This document shows, piece by piece, positions 1 to 9,321 of a stretch of 64,000 bases of DNA. Made by a program: the position numbers and the translations under genes. Source of the stretch: VHCN01 sp964589935. GTDB lineage: Bacteria > Verrucomicrobiota > Verrucomicrobiia > Limisphaerales > VHCN01. A model generated the notes under the pieces. The model searched no databases. It was given only the letters and a program-made list of their open reading frames with translations, and was not told where the DNA came from. Within the stretch, counting starts at the first letter, position 1. Every line of letters begins with the position of its first letter. The DNA lies in contig CAZPVD010000005.1 of the NCBI GenBank assembly GCA_964589935.1, forward strand, positions 217,953 to 281,952. The letters are read 5' to 3'.

Positions 1-633
1 GCTCTCCAGCAGCGCCTCGGGCAGCGCGGTGCAGTTGATGGGAATGAACGGCGCGAACTGCCGGCGGCTGTTGAAGTGCAGCGCCTTGGCGATCATCTCC
101 TTGCCCGTGCCGCTCTCGCCGAGGATCAGAATCGTGCTGTCCGTGTCCGCAACGCGCTCGACCATCTTGAACACGTCCTGCATTCCGGGCGCGGTGCCGA
201 CAATCTGGTTGAACTGGTATTTTTTCTTGAGCTGCTTGCGAAGGTAAAGATTTTCGCTGACGGCCTCGTTGTAGTTGAGCGCGCGTTGGACGCACAGGCG
301 CAGGTCGTCAATCTTGAACGGCTTCTCCAGATAATCGAACGCGCCCTGCTTCATCGCGCTCACGGCGGTTTCGACCGAGCCGTAGCCGGTGATCATGATG
401 ACCGTCGCGGGCGGGCTGAGCGTGCGCGCTTTGGCAAGCATCTCGAGGCCGTGCGGCCGGTTGGCGTCGAGGTAGAGGTCGGTGACGACCAACTCCGGCG
501 CGACGGACTCAAGCGCGTCGAGCGCCGCGGCCCCGTTCGTGAACGGCACGACCTCGTGGCCCTCGGCGCGGAGCAGCTCCGACACCATCTGGACCATCGT
601 CACGTCGTCATCCACGAGTAACACTTTGGCCAT
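1..633 (-). CDS. NtrC-family sigma-54-dependent response regulator (3' part cut by window edge)
   Basis: The visible 211 residues start at the ATG on the complement of 631-633. They form a receiver domain (residues about 1-120: acidic DDD pocket at 8-10, phospho-acceptor Asp52 in VVTDLYLD, conserved Thr in MITGYGS and Lys in EKPFK), a short linker, then the start of an AAA+ sigma-54 activation domain with Walker A GESGTGKE at 172-179. The gene runs off the left edge, so the rest of the ATPase domain and the expected Fis-type DNA-binding helix are not seen. By family it would be phosphorylated by a sensor kinase and activate RpoN-dependent promoters; the target genes are unknown. It is divergent from the next gene, about 110 bp away. 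Confidence 0.93.
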   Translation of the reverse strand, partial: MAKVLLVDDDVTMVQMVSELLRAEGHEVVPFTNGAAALDALESVAPELVVTDLYLDANRPHGLEMLAKARTLSPPATVIMITGYGSVETAVSAMKQGAFDYLEKPFKIDDLRLCVQRALNYNEAVSENLYLRKQLKKKYQFNQIVGTAPGMQDVFKMVERVADTDSTILILGESGTGKEMIAKALHFNSRRQFAPFIPINCTALPEALLES

Positions 634-742
634 GCGCGCGAGGCTAAGGGCAAGACACCGCAGCGGCAAGATTGAATCGCGGCGTGGAACTTTTTGTGCT
701 GCGAAACCTTGCGCGCCGCCGCGAAGGAATGATGATGCCGCC

Positions 743-1339
743 GTGACGCAACGACGAACCGCAGCTTCCGGCAATCCAGCGCCGCCCGTGTGCGAGGTCT
801 GCATCCTCGCCGGCGGCTTGAGCACGCGCATGGGCCGCGACAAGGCGCGCGTGCGGCTCGGCGGACGAACGCTGCTGTCGCGTGTGAAATCCACTGCGCG
901 CGAAACCGGCCTGCCCGTGCGCGTCATCCGGCGCGACGCCGTGCCGCGTTGCGGCCCCCTCGGCGGCGTCATCACCGCGCTCCGCTCGACGCAAGCGGAA
1001 ACTGTGTTGTTCCTCTCATGTGACATGCCGTTCGTAACTGTTGGGCTTATGCGCGGCGGCCTTTCAAAATTGGGCGGACACACAAAAGCGATGTTCACCG
1101 AGAGCGAAGGCGCGGGATTTCCCTTTGCGCTGCGGCGCGAGGCGCTCGCGGTGTGCGAGAGACAATTCGCGCTGGGAAAGTTCTCGCTGCAAGCGCTTGC
1201 CCGCGCGCTTGGCGCGAGACGGCTGCGTCTGTCGAAGGCGCAGCGCGGTGAAGTGTTCAACGTCAACACACCGGAAGATTTCGCCGAGGCGCGGCGGCGC
1301 TTGTATCGGACAAGCTCCGCGGCTAAGGTGCCTGCATGA
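743..1339 (+). CDS. MobA-like molybdenum cofactor guanylyltransferase
   Basis: About 198 residues of NTP-transferase type. The N-terminal nucleotide-binding signature (CILAGGLSTRMGRDKARV) and the later metal-binding SCDMPF motif are those of MobA, which transfers GMP from GTP to molybdopterin. The reading frame is open far upstream, but the NtrC gene starts divergently at 633, so the start must lie after that; GTG at 743 is the best choice, with GTG at 788 just before the signature as an alternative. Its stop overlaps the start of the protease gene (ATGA), suggesting translational coupling. The protein is close to the usual MobA length. Other sugar-nucleotide or MobA-like transferases cannot be excluded because no other Mo-cofactor genes are in the window. 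Confidence 0.75.
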   Translation: MTQRRTAASGNPAPPVCEVCILAGGLSTRMGRDKARVRLGGRTLLSRVKSTARETGLPVRVIRRDAVPRCGPLGGVITALRSTQAETVLFLSCDMPFVTVGLMRGGLSKLGGHTKAMFTESEGAGFPFALRREALAVCERQFALGKFSLQALARALGARRLRLSKAQRGEVFNVNTPEDFAEARRRLYRTSSAAKVPA

Positions 1340-2349
1340 TGAAGTCCCGATGGATGTGCGCGGTTGTCTTGTTGGCCGTGATGGCGAGCGCGGCGGCGGA
1401 TGAATTGCAGCTCAAAGACCGCGCCGCAATCAGTGGCAAGATCATCGCCGAGAAGTCCGACATCATCGTCGTGGACGTGGGCTACACGGTGCTGCTCGTG
1501 CCGAGGCACCAGGTCATCCGCATCGCGCGGGATTCAGAGACAAAGCCCGACAAGGAGGGCAAAACTTCCACAGCGAAGAAAAACGGCGGCACCAACAGTG
1601 TCGGCGCAAGCCCGACTGTGTTCCTGCAGGGCCTTTACAGCGTTGCGAGCGGCAGCGCAGCAGAACACACCGTCCGCGAGCTGGTCGTCCAGCTCGGCGA
1701 GGCTGTGGTGCAGGTGCGCACGCCGGGCGGACTGGGTTCGGGTTACTTCATCAATGAGGACGGCTTTCTTATCACAAACTTCCACGTCATCGAGGGCGAG
1801 ACGCAGATTTCCGTCGAGGTCTATCACCAGCGCGACGGGCAACTGGAGCGGAAGGTTTACAAGCAGGTGCGCATCATGGCCATGAACAAGTTCGCCGACC
1901 TCGGACTGCTCAAGGTCGAGGACAAGGACGCGCCGAAGTTCAAGTTTGTGCCGCTCGGCGACGCGGATGCGCTGGGGCAGGGCGAGCGCGTCTTCGCCAT
2001 CGGCAGCCCGCTCGGGCTGGAGCGCACGGTGACGGAGGGCATCGTGAGCACGAAGGCGCGGCCAATGCAGGGCGCGTTGTTTTTGCAGACGACGGCGCAG
2101 ATCAATCCCGGCAACTCCGGCGGGCCGCTCTTTAACATGCGCGGCGAAGTCGTCGGCGTGACGAACATGAAGCTCACGTTTGGCGAGGGGCTGGGCTTTG
2201 CGATTCCCGTGGACCAGGTGAAATACTTCCTCAACCACCGCGACGCGTTCGCCTATGATGCGGACAATCCGAACAACGCCTACCGTTATCTCCCGCCGCC
2301 GAGCCGCACCAAGGCGCAGGCGAACGCGCCTGCTGACGCGAAGAATTAG
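1336..2349 (+). CDS. HtrA/Deg-like exported trypsin-type serine protease without PDZ domain
   Basis: 337 residues with an N-terminal signal peptide (cleavage probably after ASAAA near residue 21), a short beta-rich leader region, a Ser/Lys-rich linker and an S1C protease domain. The catalytic triad is visible: His150 in TNFHVIEG, Asp188 in ADLGLLKVE and Ser261 in PGNSGGPLFN. The protein stops soon after the protease domain, so the PDZ domain(s) of DegP, DegS and HtrA are missing. It therefore probably acts outside the cytoplasm as a simple quality-control or processing protease, but without PDZ-based regulation. The start overlaps the MobA-like stop by 4 bp; the 3' end overlaps the convergent GYF/CNB gene by 4 bp. 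Confidence 0.9.
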   Translation: MMKSRWMCAVVLLAVMASAAADELQLKDRAAISGKIIAEKSDIIVVDVGYTVLLVPRHQVIRIARDSETKPDKEGKTSTAKKNGGTNSVGASPTVFLQGLYSVASGSAAEHTVRELVVQLGEAVVQVRTPGGLGSGYFINEDGFLITNFHVIEGETQISVEVYHQRDGQLERKVYKQVRIMAMNKFADLGLLKVEDKDAPKFKFVPLGDADALGQGERVFAIGSPLGLERTVTEGIVSTKARPMQGALFLQTTAQINPGNSGGPLFNMRGEVVGVTNMKLTFGEGLGFAIPVDQVKYFLNHRDAFAYDADNPNNAYRYLPPPSRTKAQANAPADAKN

Positions 2350-3104
2350 CGCATCCCGCCGCCGGCCGCGTTCATCGCCATCATGTCGGTGAAGCGTTTG
2401 TTGTCCGCGCGTATGCGGGCGGTGAGCGTGCGGCAAATGGCCACGAGGAAGGGCGTCGCCAGTTCTGGAACCTCGCTCACCATGCGGTTCAGCGAGTCGG
2501 CGGAAATCTTCAACAGCGTGCAGTTTGTGTTGGCGACGACATCCGCCGCGCGCGGTCCGTGGTCGAAGAGCGCCATGTCACCGAAGAATTCCCCTGCGCG
2601 GAGCGTGGCGAGAATTTTCTCCTTGCCGCCGACGTGGGTGCGCACGCGCGCCTCGCCGTCGAGGATGCAGAACATCGAGTCGCCCGGCTCGCCCTTCTTG
2701 ACGATGTCGCGGAACTGCTGGGCCTGCATGATTTCCATGAACTGCGCGAAGCGGCCGATCTGCTGCTCGGTCATGTCCGCGAGGATTTTCACGCGGCGAA
2801 GCTGGCCCGGCCTGACGCCGGCGATGAGCGGGCCGGCCTGCGCCTGGCCACCGGTGCCCGGAGTGATGCTTTGGAAAACAGGACGCAGCTCGGGCAGCGC
2901 ACCAGCCTTGTGCCACGAGTCGGTCTTCTCCGAAAACACCCACGTGTTCGCGACCACGCGCTCGTCGCCCACCCACTCGGTGAGCGTGGCTTGGTCCACT
3001 GGACCATAGACGACGTCGTCCACGGCCCAGATTTTGTAGCCCGGGCCGCTGGCCGCTTCCACGGTGGAAGTCTCCCCGGTCTCCGTTGCCTCGTCTGGAT
3101 TCAC
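2346..3104 (-). CDS. GYF-domain / cyclic nucleotide-binding domain protein
   Basis: 252 residues, GTG start. Residues about 22-75 match the GYF_2 (DUF4339) type, with W, YGPV and conserved W positions in the segment IWAVDDVVYGPVDQATLTEW. Residues about 110-235 form a cNMP-binding (Crp/PKA regulatory) beta-barrel: RDIVKKGEPGDSMFCILDGEA, then the phosphate-binding-cassette-like stretch GEFFGDMALFDHGPRAADVV. There is no DNA-binding HTH after it, so this is a sensor or adaptor rather than a Crp-type transcription factor. No signal peptide or membrane segment is visible. The partner and ligand are unknown. It is convergent with the HtrA-like gene, overlapping it by 4 bp. Confidence 0.85.
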   Translation of the reverse strand: MNPDEATETGETSTVEAASGPGYKIWAVDDVVYGPVDQATLTEWVGDERVVANTWVFSEKTDSWHKAGALPELRPVFQSITPGTGGQAQAGPLIAGVRPGQLRRVKILADMTEQQIGRFAQFMEIMQAQQFRDIVKKGEPGDSMFCILDGEARVRTHVGGKEKILATLRAGEFFGDMALFDHGPRAADVVANTNCTLLKISADSLNRMVSEVPELATPFLVAICRTLTARIRADNKRFTDMMAMNAAGGGMR

Positions 3105-3230
3105 ACGAGCCTTCTACGCCGGTCGTGAAGCGGAAGGAAGCAAAAAGAACTCATCCGCCGCAGAAAATGCGCGCCGATTTTCTGAACGACAACACGCTGA
3201 GAAACTGTCCCGGCCTTCGTCGCCGGCGAA

Positions 3231-4952
3231 TCACATCTGTTCTGGCGTCTCAATGCCGAGGACATCGAGCCCCTGTTTGAGAACACGACCGGTGAGATCG
3301 CACAGCGCGAGCCGCGTTGTGCGCGTGACGCCATCGGCCTTGAGCACGGGGCAATTCTCGTAGAAGCGCGTGAAGTCGCCGGCCAGCTCGTAGAGATAAT
3401 TGCAGAGGAAATTCGGACGGTATTCCTCCGCGACTGCTTCGAGCACAAGGCCAAAGTTCAACAACCGTTTGGCAAGAATGATTTCCTCCGGCGCTGAAAT
3501 GTTGATGGCAGAGGGCTGGGGGCTGGGGGCTGGCGAGTCTGCCTTGCGGAAAATGCTGCGGATGCGCGCGTAGGCATATTGCAGATACGGCGCGGTGTTG
3601 CCTTGCAGCGCGAGCATCCTGTCCCAACTGAAGACGTAGTCGCTCTGGCGGTTCGGCAGCAGGTCGGCGTATTTCACCGCGCCGAGGCCAACAATGCGGG
3701 CGATCTCGCGGCGCTGCGGCTCCGGCAGGTCGGGATTCTTTTCGGAAACGATCCTGAACGCGCGCTCCTCCGCCTCGTCGAGCAAATCGGCGAGCTTCAC
3801 CGTGTCGCCGCTGCGCGTCTTGAAGGGCTTGCCGTCCTCGCCGAGTATCGAGCCGAACCACACGTGCGCGAGTTTTGCCTTCGACTCGCCGTGCCACTTG
3901 CGGAACGCGGCGAAAATCTGCTGGAAGTGCAGCTGCTGCCGCCCGTCCGTGACGTAGATGATTTCGTCCGGCTGCCACGTTGCGAGCCGGTGCGCGAGCG
4001 TGGCGAGGTCGGTGGTCGTGTAATTGAAACCGCCGTCGCTCTTGCGGATGAGCGCGGGCTGTTCCTTGAGCTGTGGAATGTTGTCGAAGAAAATCGCAGT
4101 TGCACCTTCGCTTTCGCGCGCAATGCCCTTGGCGAGCAGTTCATCCACGAGCGGCTTGAGCCGGTCGTTGTAAAAACTTTCGCCAAGTGTCACGTCGAAC
4201 TTCACCCCGAGCCGCGCGTAAATAGTGTCGAACTGCGTCTGCGAGAGCCGGATCATCTCCCGCCAGATAGCGAGGTTTTCCGCGTCGCCGGACTGGAGTT
4301 TGACGAGTTCCGTCTTCGCGAGTTCACGCACGGAAGCGTCTGCGTCACACGCGGTGTTCACCGATTTGTAGAGCCGTTCCATTTCGCCGATGGGATCGGT
4401 GCCGAGCGCATCGCGGTTCAACTCGCGCTTCCAGCCGACGAGCAACATGCCGAACTGCGTGCCCCAGTCGCCGATGTGGTTGTCCGTGATGACGCGGTGG
4501 CCGAGCAACCGCAGAGTGCGCGCGAGGCTGTCGCCGAGAATCGTCGAGCGGATGTGCCCGACGTGCATCGGCTTGGCGACGTTCGGCGAACTGAAATCAA
4601 CGACGACGGTGCGCGGCTGCGCGGCCTTGCCGAAAAACAAATGCTCTCCACGCGCGGCAGCGGCGAGAGTTTCGTTCAGCGCAGAAGTCTTGAGGCGGAA
4701 GTTGAGGAAGCCCGCTCCGGCGATTTCGACCGGCTCGCACCACGCGCCCACGTCGAGCCTGGCCTTCACGTCGTCGGCGAGTTTGCGCGGGTTGAGCTTG
4801 CGCTGCTTGGCGAGCGACATGAGCGCGTTGCTCTGATAGTCGCCGAACTTCGGATCGGGACACGGCCGCACGAGCACGGTCGAGGTGTCCGCGTCCGGGA
4901 GCACGACGGCCACGACGTGCTGAAGTTGTTGTTCGAGGAGTCGGTGAAGCAC
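3231..4952 (-). CDS. argS: Arginyl-tRNA synthetase
   Basis: 573 residues, typical ArgS length, GTG start. An N-terminal Arg-tRNA additional domain (1-85) precedes the class I Rossmann core, whose HIGH motif appears as HVGH at residues 130-133 within SSPNVAKPMHVGHIRST, the standard ArgS context. The KMSKS loop is replaced by the degenerate ArgS version (PFKTRSGDTVKLADLLDEA). A DALR anticodon-binding domain forms the C-terminus (LYELAGDFTRFYENCPVLKA). It charges tRNA-Arg in the cytoplasm. The gene stands alone, with 126 bp to the upstream-lying CNB gene and 85 bp to the ptsN-like gene, so it may be co-transcribed with the latter. Confidence 0.97.
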   Translation of the reverse strand: MLHRLLEQQLQHVVAVVLPDADTSTVLVRPCPDPKFGDYQSNALMSLAKQRKLNPRKLADDVKARLDVGAWCEPVEIAGAGFLNFRLKTSALNETLAAAARGEHLFFGKAAQPRTVVVDFSSPNVAKPMHVGHIRSTILGDSLARTLRLLGHRVITDNHIGDWGTQFGMLLVGWKRELNRDALGTDPIGEMERLYKSVNTACDADASVRELAKTELVKLQSGDAENLAIWREMIRLSQTQFDTIYARLGVKFDVTLGESFYNDRLKPLVDELLAKGIARESEGATAIFFDNIPQLKEQPALIRKSDGGFNYTTTDLATLAHRLATWQPDEIIYVTDGRQQLHFQQIFAAFRKWHGESKAKLAHVWFGSILGEDGKPFKTRSGDTVKLADLLDEAEERAFRIVSEKNPDLPEPQRREIARIVGLGAVKYADLLPNRQSDYVFSWDRMLALQGNTAPYLQYAYARIRSIFRKADSPAPSPQPSAINISAPEEIILAKRLLNFGLVLEAVAEEYRPNFLCNYLYELAGDFTRFYENCPVLKADGVTRTTRLALCDLTGRVLKQGLDVLGIETPEQM

Positions 4953-5037
4953 GGCTAAAGTTGAACGACGAATTTCGAGTTGCGAATCACGGGCCCGGTT
5001 CCAAAAGGCCCGGCGTCTCCTTCGCTACGCCTGGCGA

Positions 5038-5505
5038 TCACTTCTTCGTCGGAAATTCGCAGATAATCTTGTAGATGTCCGCGGCGTCAGGCGCGCCTTC
5101 GAGCGCGGCGCGAAATTCCTTGTTATGAAGTTTCTTGGCGATGTCCGCGAGGGTGTGGAGGTGTTTCTGAAATTGTCCCTGCGGCACGAGGAAGAGCATC
5201 ACGTGGCGCACCGGCTGGTTGTCGAGCGCGTCGAAGTTGATGCCCTGTGTCGAGCGGCCGAACGCGCCGGTGACTTCGCCGATGACCTCGGTGGAAGCGT
5301 GCGGGATGCCGATGCCGAAGCCGATGCCGGTGCTCATCGAGGTCTCGCGTTTCTTGACGACGGCGGTGACGGCCTCGCGGTGCTCGGGCTTGATCTTGCC
5401 GCACTGGACGAGCAGGGCGATGAGCTCGTCAATCGCCTCCCATCGGTTGGAAGCGCGCAGTTCCGGCACGATCTGCTCTGATGTGAGAATGTCGCCGAGC
5501 GTCAT
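5038..5505 (-). CDS. ptsN: PTS EIIA-Ntr family protein (PtsN-like)
   Basis: The frame is open from 5622, but family alignment favours the ATG at 5505 (MTLGDILTSEQIV), giving 155 residues. The fold is the PTS EIIA type 2 (fructose/Ntr) domain. The phosphorylatable His69 lies in GIGIPHAST and a second conserved His occurs in QKHLHTLADIAKKL. EIIA-Ntr proteins are terminal phospho-acceptors of the nitrogen PTS branch and regulate kinases, K+ transport or metabolism by binding; no transport EIIB/EIIC partner is encoded nearby, which supports a regulatory role. Located just upstream of argS on the same strand (85-bp gap). Confidence 0.87.
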   Translation of the reverse strand: MTLGDILTSEQIVPELRASNRWEAIDELIALLVQCGKIKPEHREAVTAVVKKRETSMSTGIGFGIGIPHASTEVIGEVTGAFGRSTQGINFDALDNQPVRHVMLFLVPQGQFQKHLHTLADIAKKLHNKEFRAALEGAPDAADIYKIICEFPTKK

Positions 5506-5663
5506 AACGTGGCAAAGCCCCGGCATTTCGCCCGAAGCCCGATGGCATTTCAAGGCTGAATTCATTTTTTGCGCTGGCGGCATGATGCCCCGCTGGGGAA
5601 CCGCACCCTTGACATGCCCCAAAACTGTTGCCTCGCGGCGGTATTTCCTTTAATTAAGCGCCC

Positions 5664-8600
5664 ATGCTTATTTGTCGAACGACCCTCAAAGCCCTCGCCG
5701 TCGCGCTTGCACTGGGCTTTGCTGTGATTTCACGCCCGGCCAGTGCCGCCGATTCCGCGCCGCCCAGCATCAAGGCCGCCGAGGAAGCCGTTGTCCAGGC
5801 CAAGGCCGAGCGCGTCGCCGCCGAGAAAAAACTCAACGCCGCAAAGACTCCTTCCGACAAACTCAGCGCCGACGCCGAGCTTCAATCCAAAAGGGAAGCC
5901 GAGAAACAGGCCAAGGCCGCGCTCGACGCCGCTCATCGCGCCAAGACCGAGGCCGAACGCCTCGCCAAGGAACGCGCCGCCGCCGAAAAAATAGCGAAAG
6001 CCGAAGCCGAAAAGAAAGCGAAGCTCGACGCCGAACTCCTCGCGCGCCAGCAGGAAGCGCTTCGTCTCCAGTCCCTCGAACTCGCCCGCAAACTCGGCCA
6101 CAACGTTCCCGGCACCGAGGGCAAAGCCAAATCCACAGGCGATGTTGCCGGACAGGCCAAGGCCGACGCAGAACGTGAAGCCCGCGCCAAAGCCGACGCG
6201 GAAAAAAAAGCGAAAGCCGAGGCCGAAAAGACGGCGCGGGCCAAAGCGGAAGCCGAACGTAAAGCGAACGAAGATGCGGAACGCAAGCTAAAGGCCGAAG
6301 CCCGCGCCAAAGCTGAAGCGGAGGCCAAGGCAAAAGCAGAAGCAGACCGTCAGGCCCGCATGAAAGCCGATGCCGAGAGGAAGGAACGAGAAGAGGTGGC
6401 AAAGAAAGCCAAGGCCGACGCCGAGGCCCGCGCAAAGGCTGAGACCGACGCCGCCAAGAAAAAGAAAGAAGACGAAGCGCGCGCCAAAGCCGAAGCGGAT
6501 CGAAAAGCAATGATGGAAGCCAAAGCCAAGGCCGACGCCGAACTTCAATCCAAAAAGGAAGCCGAGAAACAGGCCAAGGCCAAGGCTGACGCTGACAAAA
6601 AGGCAAAGGCGGAAGCGGACAAGCAGGCGCTTCTAAAAGCCCAAGCCGACAAGAAGGCCAAGGCCGACGCCGAAGCCGCCAAGGCAAAAACGGATGCCGA
6701 GCGCGTGGCTCGCATGAAGCCCGGCGCGGAAAAGAAGGAACGCGAAGACGCCGCCAAGAAAGCCAAAGCAGAAGCAGAAGCTCGCGCCAAGGCCGAAGCC
6801 GATGCCATCCGCAAAAAGAAGGAAGATGAGGCTCGCGCCAAAGCGGAAGCTGAAAAAATCGCGAAAGCAAAAGTCGAAGCGGATAAAATCGCAAAAGCCG
6901 AGGCAGAGAAACAGGCACGTCTAAAAGCCGACGCTGACAAAAAAGCCAAAGCAGAAGCCGAGGCAAAAGCAAAAACCGAAGCCGAGAGAATGGCCAAGGG
7001 CAAGATCGAAGCCGAAAAGAAAGCCAAGGCGGACGCAGAAGCGAAGGCCAGGGCCGAGGTGGAACTTGCCCGCAAGAAAAAGGAAGAAGAGACCCGCGCC
7101 AAAGCCGAGGCCGAAAAACTCGCCAAGGCAAAAACAGATGGGGAAAAGAAGGCCAAGGAAGAAGCCGAGAAACTCGCCCGCATCAAGGCCGAAACCGAAC
7201 GCAAGGCGCGTCAGGAGGCCGAGCGCAAGGCGGCTCAGGCCCCGTCCACTCAAAAACCGGTGGACGACAAATCAAAAGCATCCACTGAGCCCAAATCCAA
7301 GGCCGAGGCTGAGATCGCCCGCGCACGCAAGCAGGAGGAAGCCCGCACTAAAGCCGAAGCCGAGAAACTCGCCAAGTCGAAAGCGGATGCGGAGAAAAAG
7401 GCGAAGGAAGAAGCGGACAAACAAGCCCGCCTGAAAGTCGAAGCGGATCGCAAAGCCAAGACTGAAGCTGACAAAGCGGCCAAAACGGAAGCAGAGAAGA
7501 TGGCAAAGGCCAAGGCGGACGCCGACAAGAAGGCCAAGGCTGATGCTGAATTGCGAGCGAAGGCAGAAGCCGAAGCCGCCCGCAAAAGGAAGAACGAAGA
7601 GGTTCTCGCCAAAGCCGAAGCCGAAAAGATGGCCAAAGCCAAAGCCGAAGCGGACGCCAAGGCAATGAAGGAAGCGGAAGCAAAAGCGAAACTTGAAGCT
7701 AGGGCCAAGGCTGATGCTGAGAAGAAGGCCAAAGAGGAAGCGGACAAGATGGCCAAGGCGAAGACCGAGGCAGACAAGAAAGCGAAAGCCGATGCAGAAG
7801 CCAGTGCGCGAGCCGAGGCGGAACGGCAGGCAAAGGCAAAAGCTGAGGCGGATAAATTGGCGAAGGCCAAAGCCGAAGCGGATGCCAAGGCAAAGAAGGA
7901 AGCCGCAGCCAGGGCGATGCTCGAAATCAACGCCAAGACCGAAGCAGAAAAGAAAGCGAAAGAAGAAGCAGATCGTCAAGCTCGTTTGAAGGCCGAGGCA
8001 GACAAGAAGACCAAAGAGGAATCAGATCGCCGTGCAATGATCGAGGCCAAGGCCAAGGCTGACGCGGACAAAAAGGCCAAAGCAGAAGCGGACACCAAAG
8101 CGCGCGTTGAAGCCGAGCTTGCCGCCAAATCAAAAGCCGACGCGGATAAGAAGGCCAAAGCCGAGGCCGAAGCCCGTTCCAAGATGGAAGCCGACCTTGC
8201 GCGCAAGAAGAAGGACGACGAGGCGAAAGCCCGTGTCGAAACGGAGCGGGCCGCCAAGGCCAAGGCAGACGCGGACAAGAAGGCCAAGGAAGAAGCTGAT
8301 CGTCAGGCCCGCGCCAAAGCCGATGCCGAGATGCGCGCCAAGGCCCAGGCGGAACGCGAGGTAAAGGACAAGATTGCCGCGGAAATGAAAGCCAAGGCTG
8401 ACGCCGAGAAAAAAGCCAAGGCTGAGGCCAAGGCCGCCGAGGAGCTTCGCCTTAAAACGGAGGCGGCTGCGCGCAAACAAGCCGAGGAACGCGCAAAAAA
8501 GGAAGCCGAACAACGGCACCGTGACGAAATTGCGCGCATCGCCGCGGAAAAAGCCAAGGCCAAGGCGCTCGAAGAGCAGATGATGAAGGAAAAGATTCAG

Positions 8601-9242
8601 GCTGAAATCGAGCGTCAAGCGCGCGAAATCGCCGAGAAAGAGGCGAGGGCGAAAATCGAAGCTGAAACCAAGGCCAAATCCGCCCTCGAAATGAAGTCGA
8701 AGTCCGATGCCGAAATAGAGGCGAAGATCAAAGCCGAGGCGGAGAAGAAGGCCAAGATTGAAGCTGATGCTCGCGCCCGCGCTCAGGCTGCTTTGGAGGC
8801 CAAGGCCAAGCAGGACGCCGAGCGCGCCGCCAGTGCCCAAGCCGAAGCTGCCAAGAAGGCCGCTGCTGACCTTGAACGCAAAGCCAAAGCCGAAGCCGAA
8901 GCCAAGGCCAAGGCGGACGCGAAGGCCAAGGCCGAGCTTGAGGCAAAACTCAAAGAAATGGAAAAGAAGCGCGCTGCGGAAGAAAAAAATGCCGCAAAAC
9001 CAACGCCACCTTCGACCTCCACCCCTCCGTCCACGGCAACGAAGACAACGACTCCAACCCCGCCTGCGCCGAATGTGACCGTTCCCAAATCGGTGCCGTC
9101 GTCGCCTGCGGCCGCCATCGCCGCCAATCCAAAAAAGACCAAGCAGCAAAAGCTGGCCGAATTGCTCCAGCTCTACAAGTCGGACAAAATCACGCCGCGC
9201 GAATACTTCCAGCTTCGCTCCAAGATCATCGAGGAGCCTTGA
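5664..9242 (+). CDS. Large exported TolA-like Lys/Ala/Glu coiled-coil protein
   Basis: 1192 residues. A signal peptide (1-28, ALALGFAVISRPASA then AD) is followed by roughly 1000 residues made almost only of K, A, E, D and R in the pattern AEAEKKAKAEADxKA, as in the helical arm of TolA. The coding DNA is correspondingly low-complexity (GCC/AAG/GCG/GAA) with many imperfect repeats and no long stop-free alternative on a natural gene basis. A Pro/Thr-rich hinge near 1115-1160 precedes a short folded tail (QQKLAELLQLYKSDKITPREYFQLRSKIIEEP) resembling a SHOCT-type oligomerization segment. No TolA C-terminal domain is visible. It is probably a long periplasmic or surface rod; function unknown. A perfect-looking terminator follows. 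Confidence 0.8.
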   Translation: MLICRTTLKALAVALALGFAVISRPASAADSAPPSIKAAEEAVVQAKAERVAAEKKLNAAKTPSDKLSADAELQSKREAEKQAKAALDAAHRAKTEAERLAKERAAAEKIAKAEAEKKAKLDAELLARQQEALRLQSLELARKLGHNVPGTEGKAKSTGDVAGQAKADAEREARAKADAEKKAKAEAEKTARAKAEAERKANEDAERKLKAEARAKAEAEAKAKAEADRQARMKADAERKEREEVAKKAKADAEARAKAETDAAKKKKEDEARAKAEADRKAMMEAKAKADAELQSKKEAEKQAKAKADADKKAKAEADKQALLKAQADKKAKADAEAAKAKTDAERVARMKPGAEKKEREDAAKKAKAEAEARAKAEADAIRKKKEDEARAKAEAEKIAKAKVEADKIAKAEAEKQARLKADADKKAKAEAEAKAKTEAERMAKGKIEAEKKAKADAEAKARAEVELARKKKEEETRAKAEAEKLAKAKTDGEKKAKEEAEKLARIKAETERKARQEAERKAAQAPSTQKPVDDKSKASTEPKSKAEAEIARARKQEEARTKAEAEKLAKSKADAEKKAKEEADKQARLKVEADRKAKTEADKAAKTEAEKMAKAKADADKKAKADAELRAKAEAEAARKRKNEEVLAKAEAEKMAKAKAEADAKAMKEAEAKAKLEARAKADAEKKAKEEADKMAKAKTEADKKAKADAEASARAEAERQAKAKAEADKLAKAKAEADAKAKKEAAARAMLEINAKTEAEKKAKEEADRQARLKAEADKKTKEESDRRAMIEAKAKADADKKAKAEADTKARVEAELAAKSKADADKKAKAEAEARSKMEADLARKKKDDEAKARVETERAAKAKADADKKAKEEADRQARAKADAEMRAKAQAEREVKDKIAAEMKAKADAEKKAKAEAKAAEELRLKTEAAARKQAEERAKKEAEQRHRDEIARIAAEKAKAKALEEQMMKEKIQAEIERQAREIAEKEARAKIEAETKAKSALEMKSKSDAEIEAKIKAEAEKKAKIEADARARAQAALEAKAKQDAERAASAQAEAAKKAAADLERKAKAEAEAKAKADAKAKAELEAKLKEMEKKRAAEEKNAAKPTPPSTSTPPSTATKTTTPTPPAPNVTVPKSVPSSPAAAIAANPKKTKQQKLAELLQLYKSDKITPREYFQLRSKIIEEP

Positions 9243-9261
9243 TCGGCGCGTCTTGTTTTCA

Positions 9262-9293
9262 CCCGCCGGACCGCGACGGTTCGGCGGGTTTTT
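9262..9293 (+). terminator. Rho-independent terminator of the coiled-coil gene
   Basis: A 12-bp stem (9262-9273 with 9277-9288, one G-T wobble) closes a 3-base CGA loop and is followed by five T residues at 9289-9293. It lies 20 bp after the coiled-coil gene stop and ends before the mtnA start, so it separates the two transcription units. Confidence 0.88.
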
Positions 9294-9321
9294 CATTCCG
9301 ATCCTCGAACTGCAAAAATCA

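Noticed and set aside
3579..4958. Long plus-strand frame opposite argS
   Set aside because: Shadow of argS in a GC-rich genome; no recognisable protein features.
5609..5640. TTGACA as a -35 box before the coiled-coil gene
   Set aside because: No -10-like hexamer at 16-18 bp; the nearest A/T-rich hexamer is 27 bp away.
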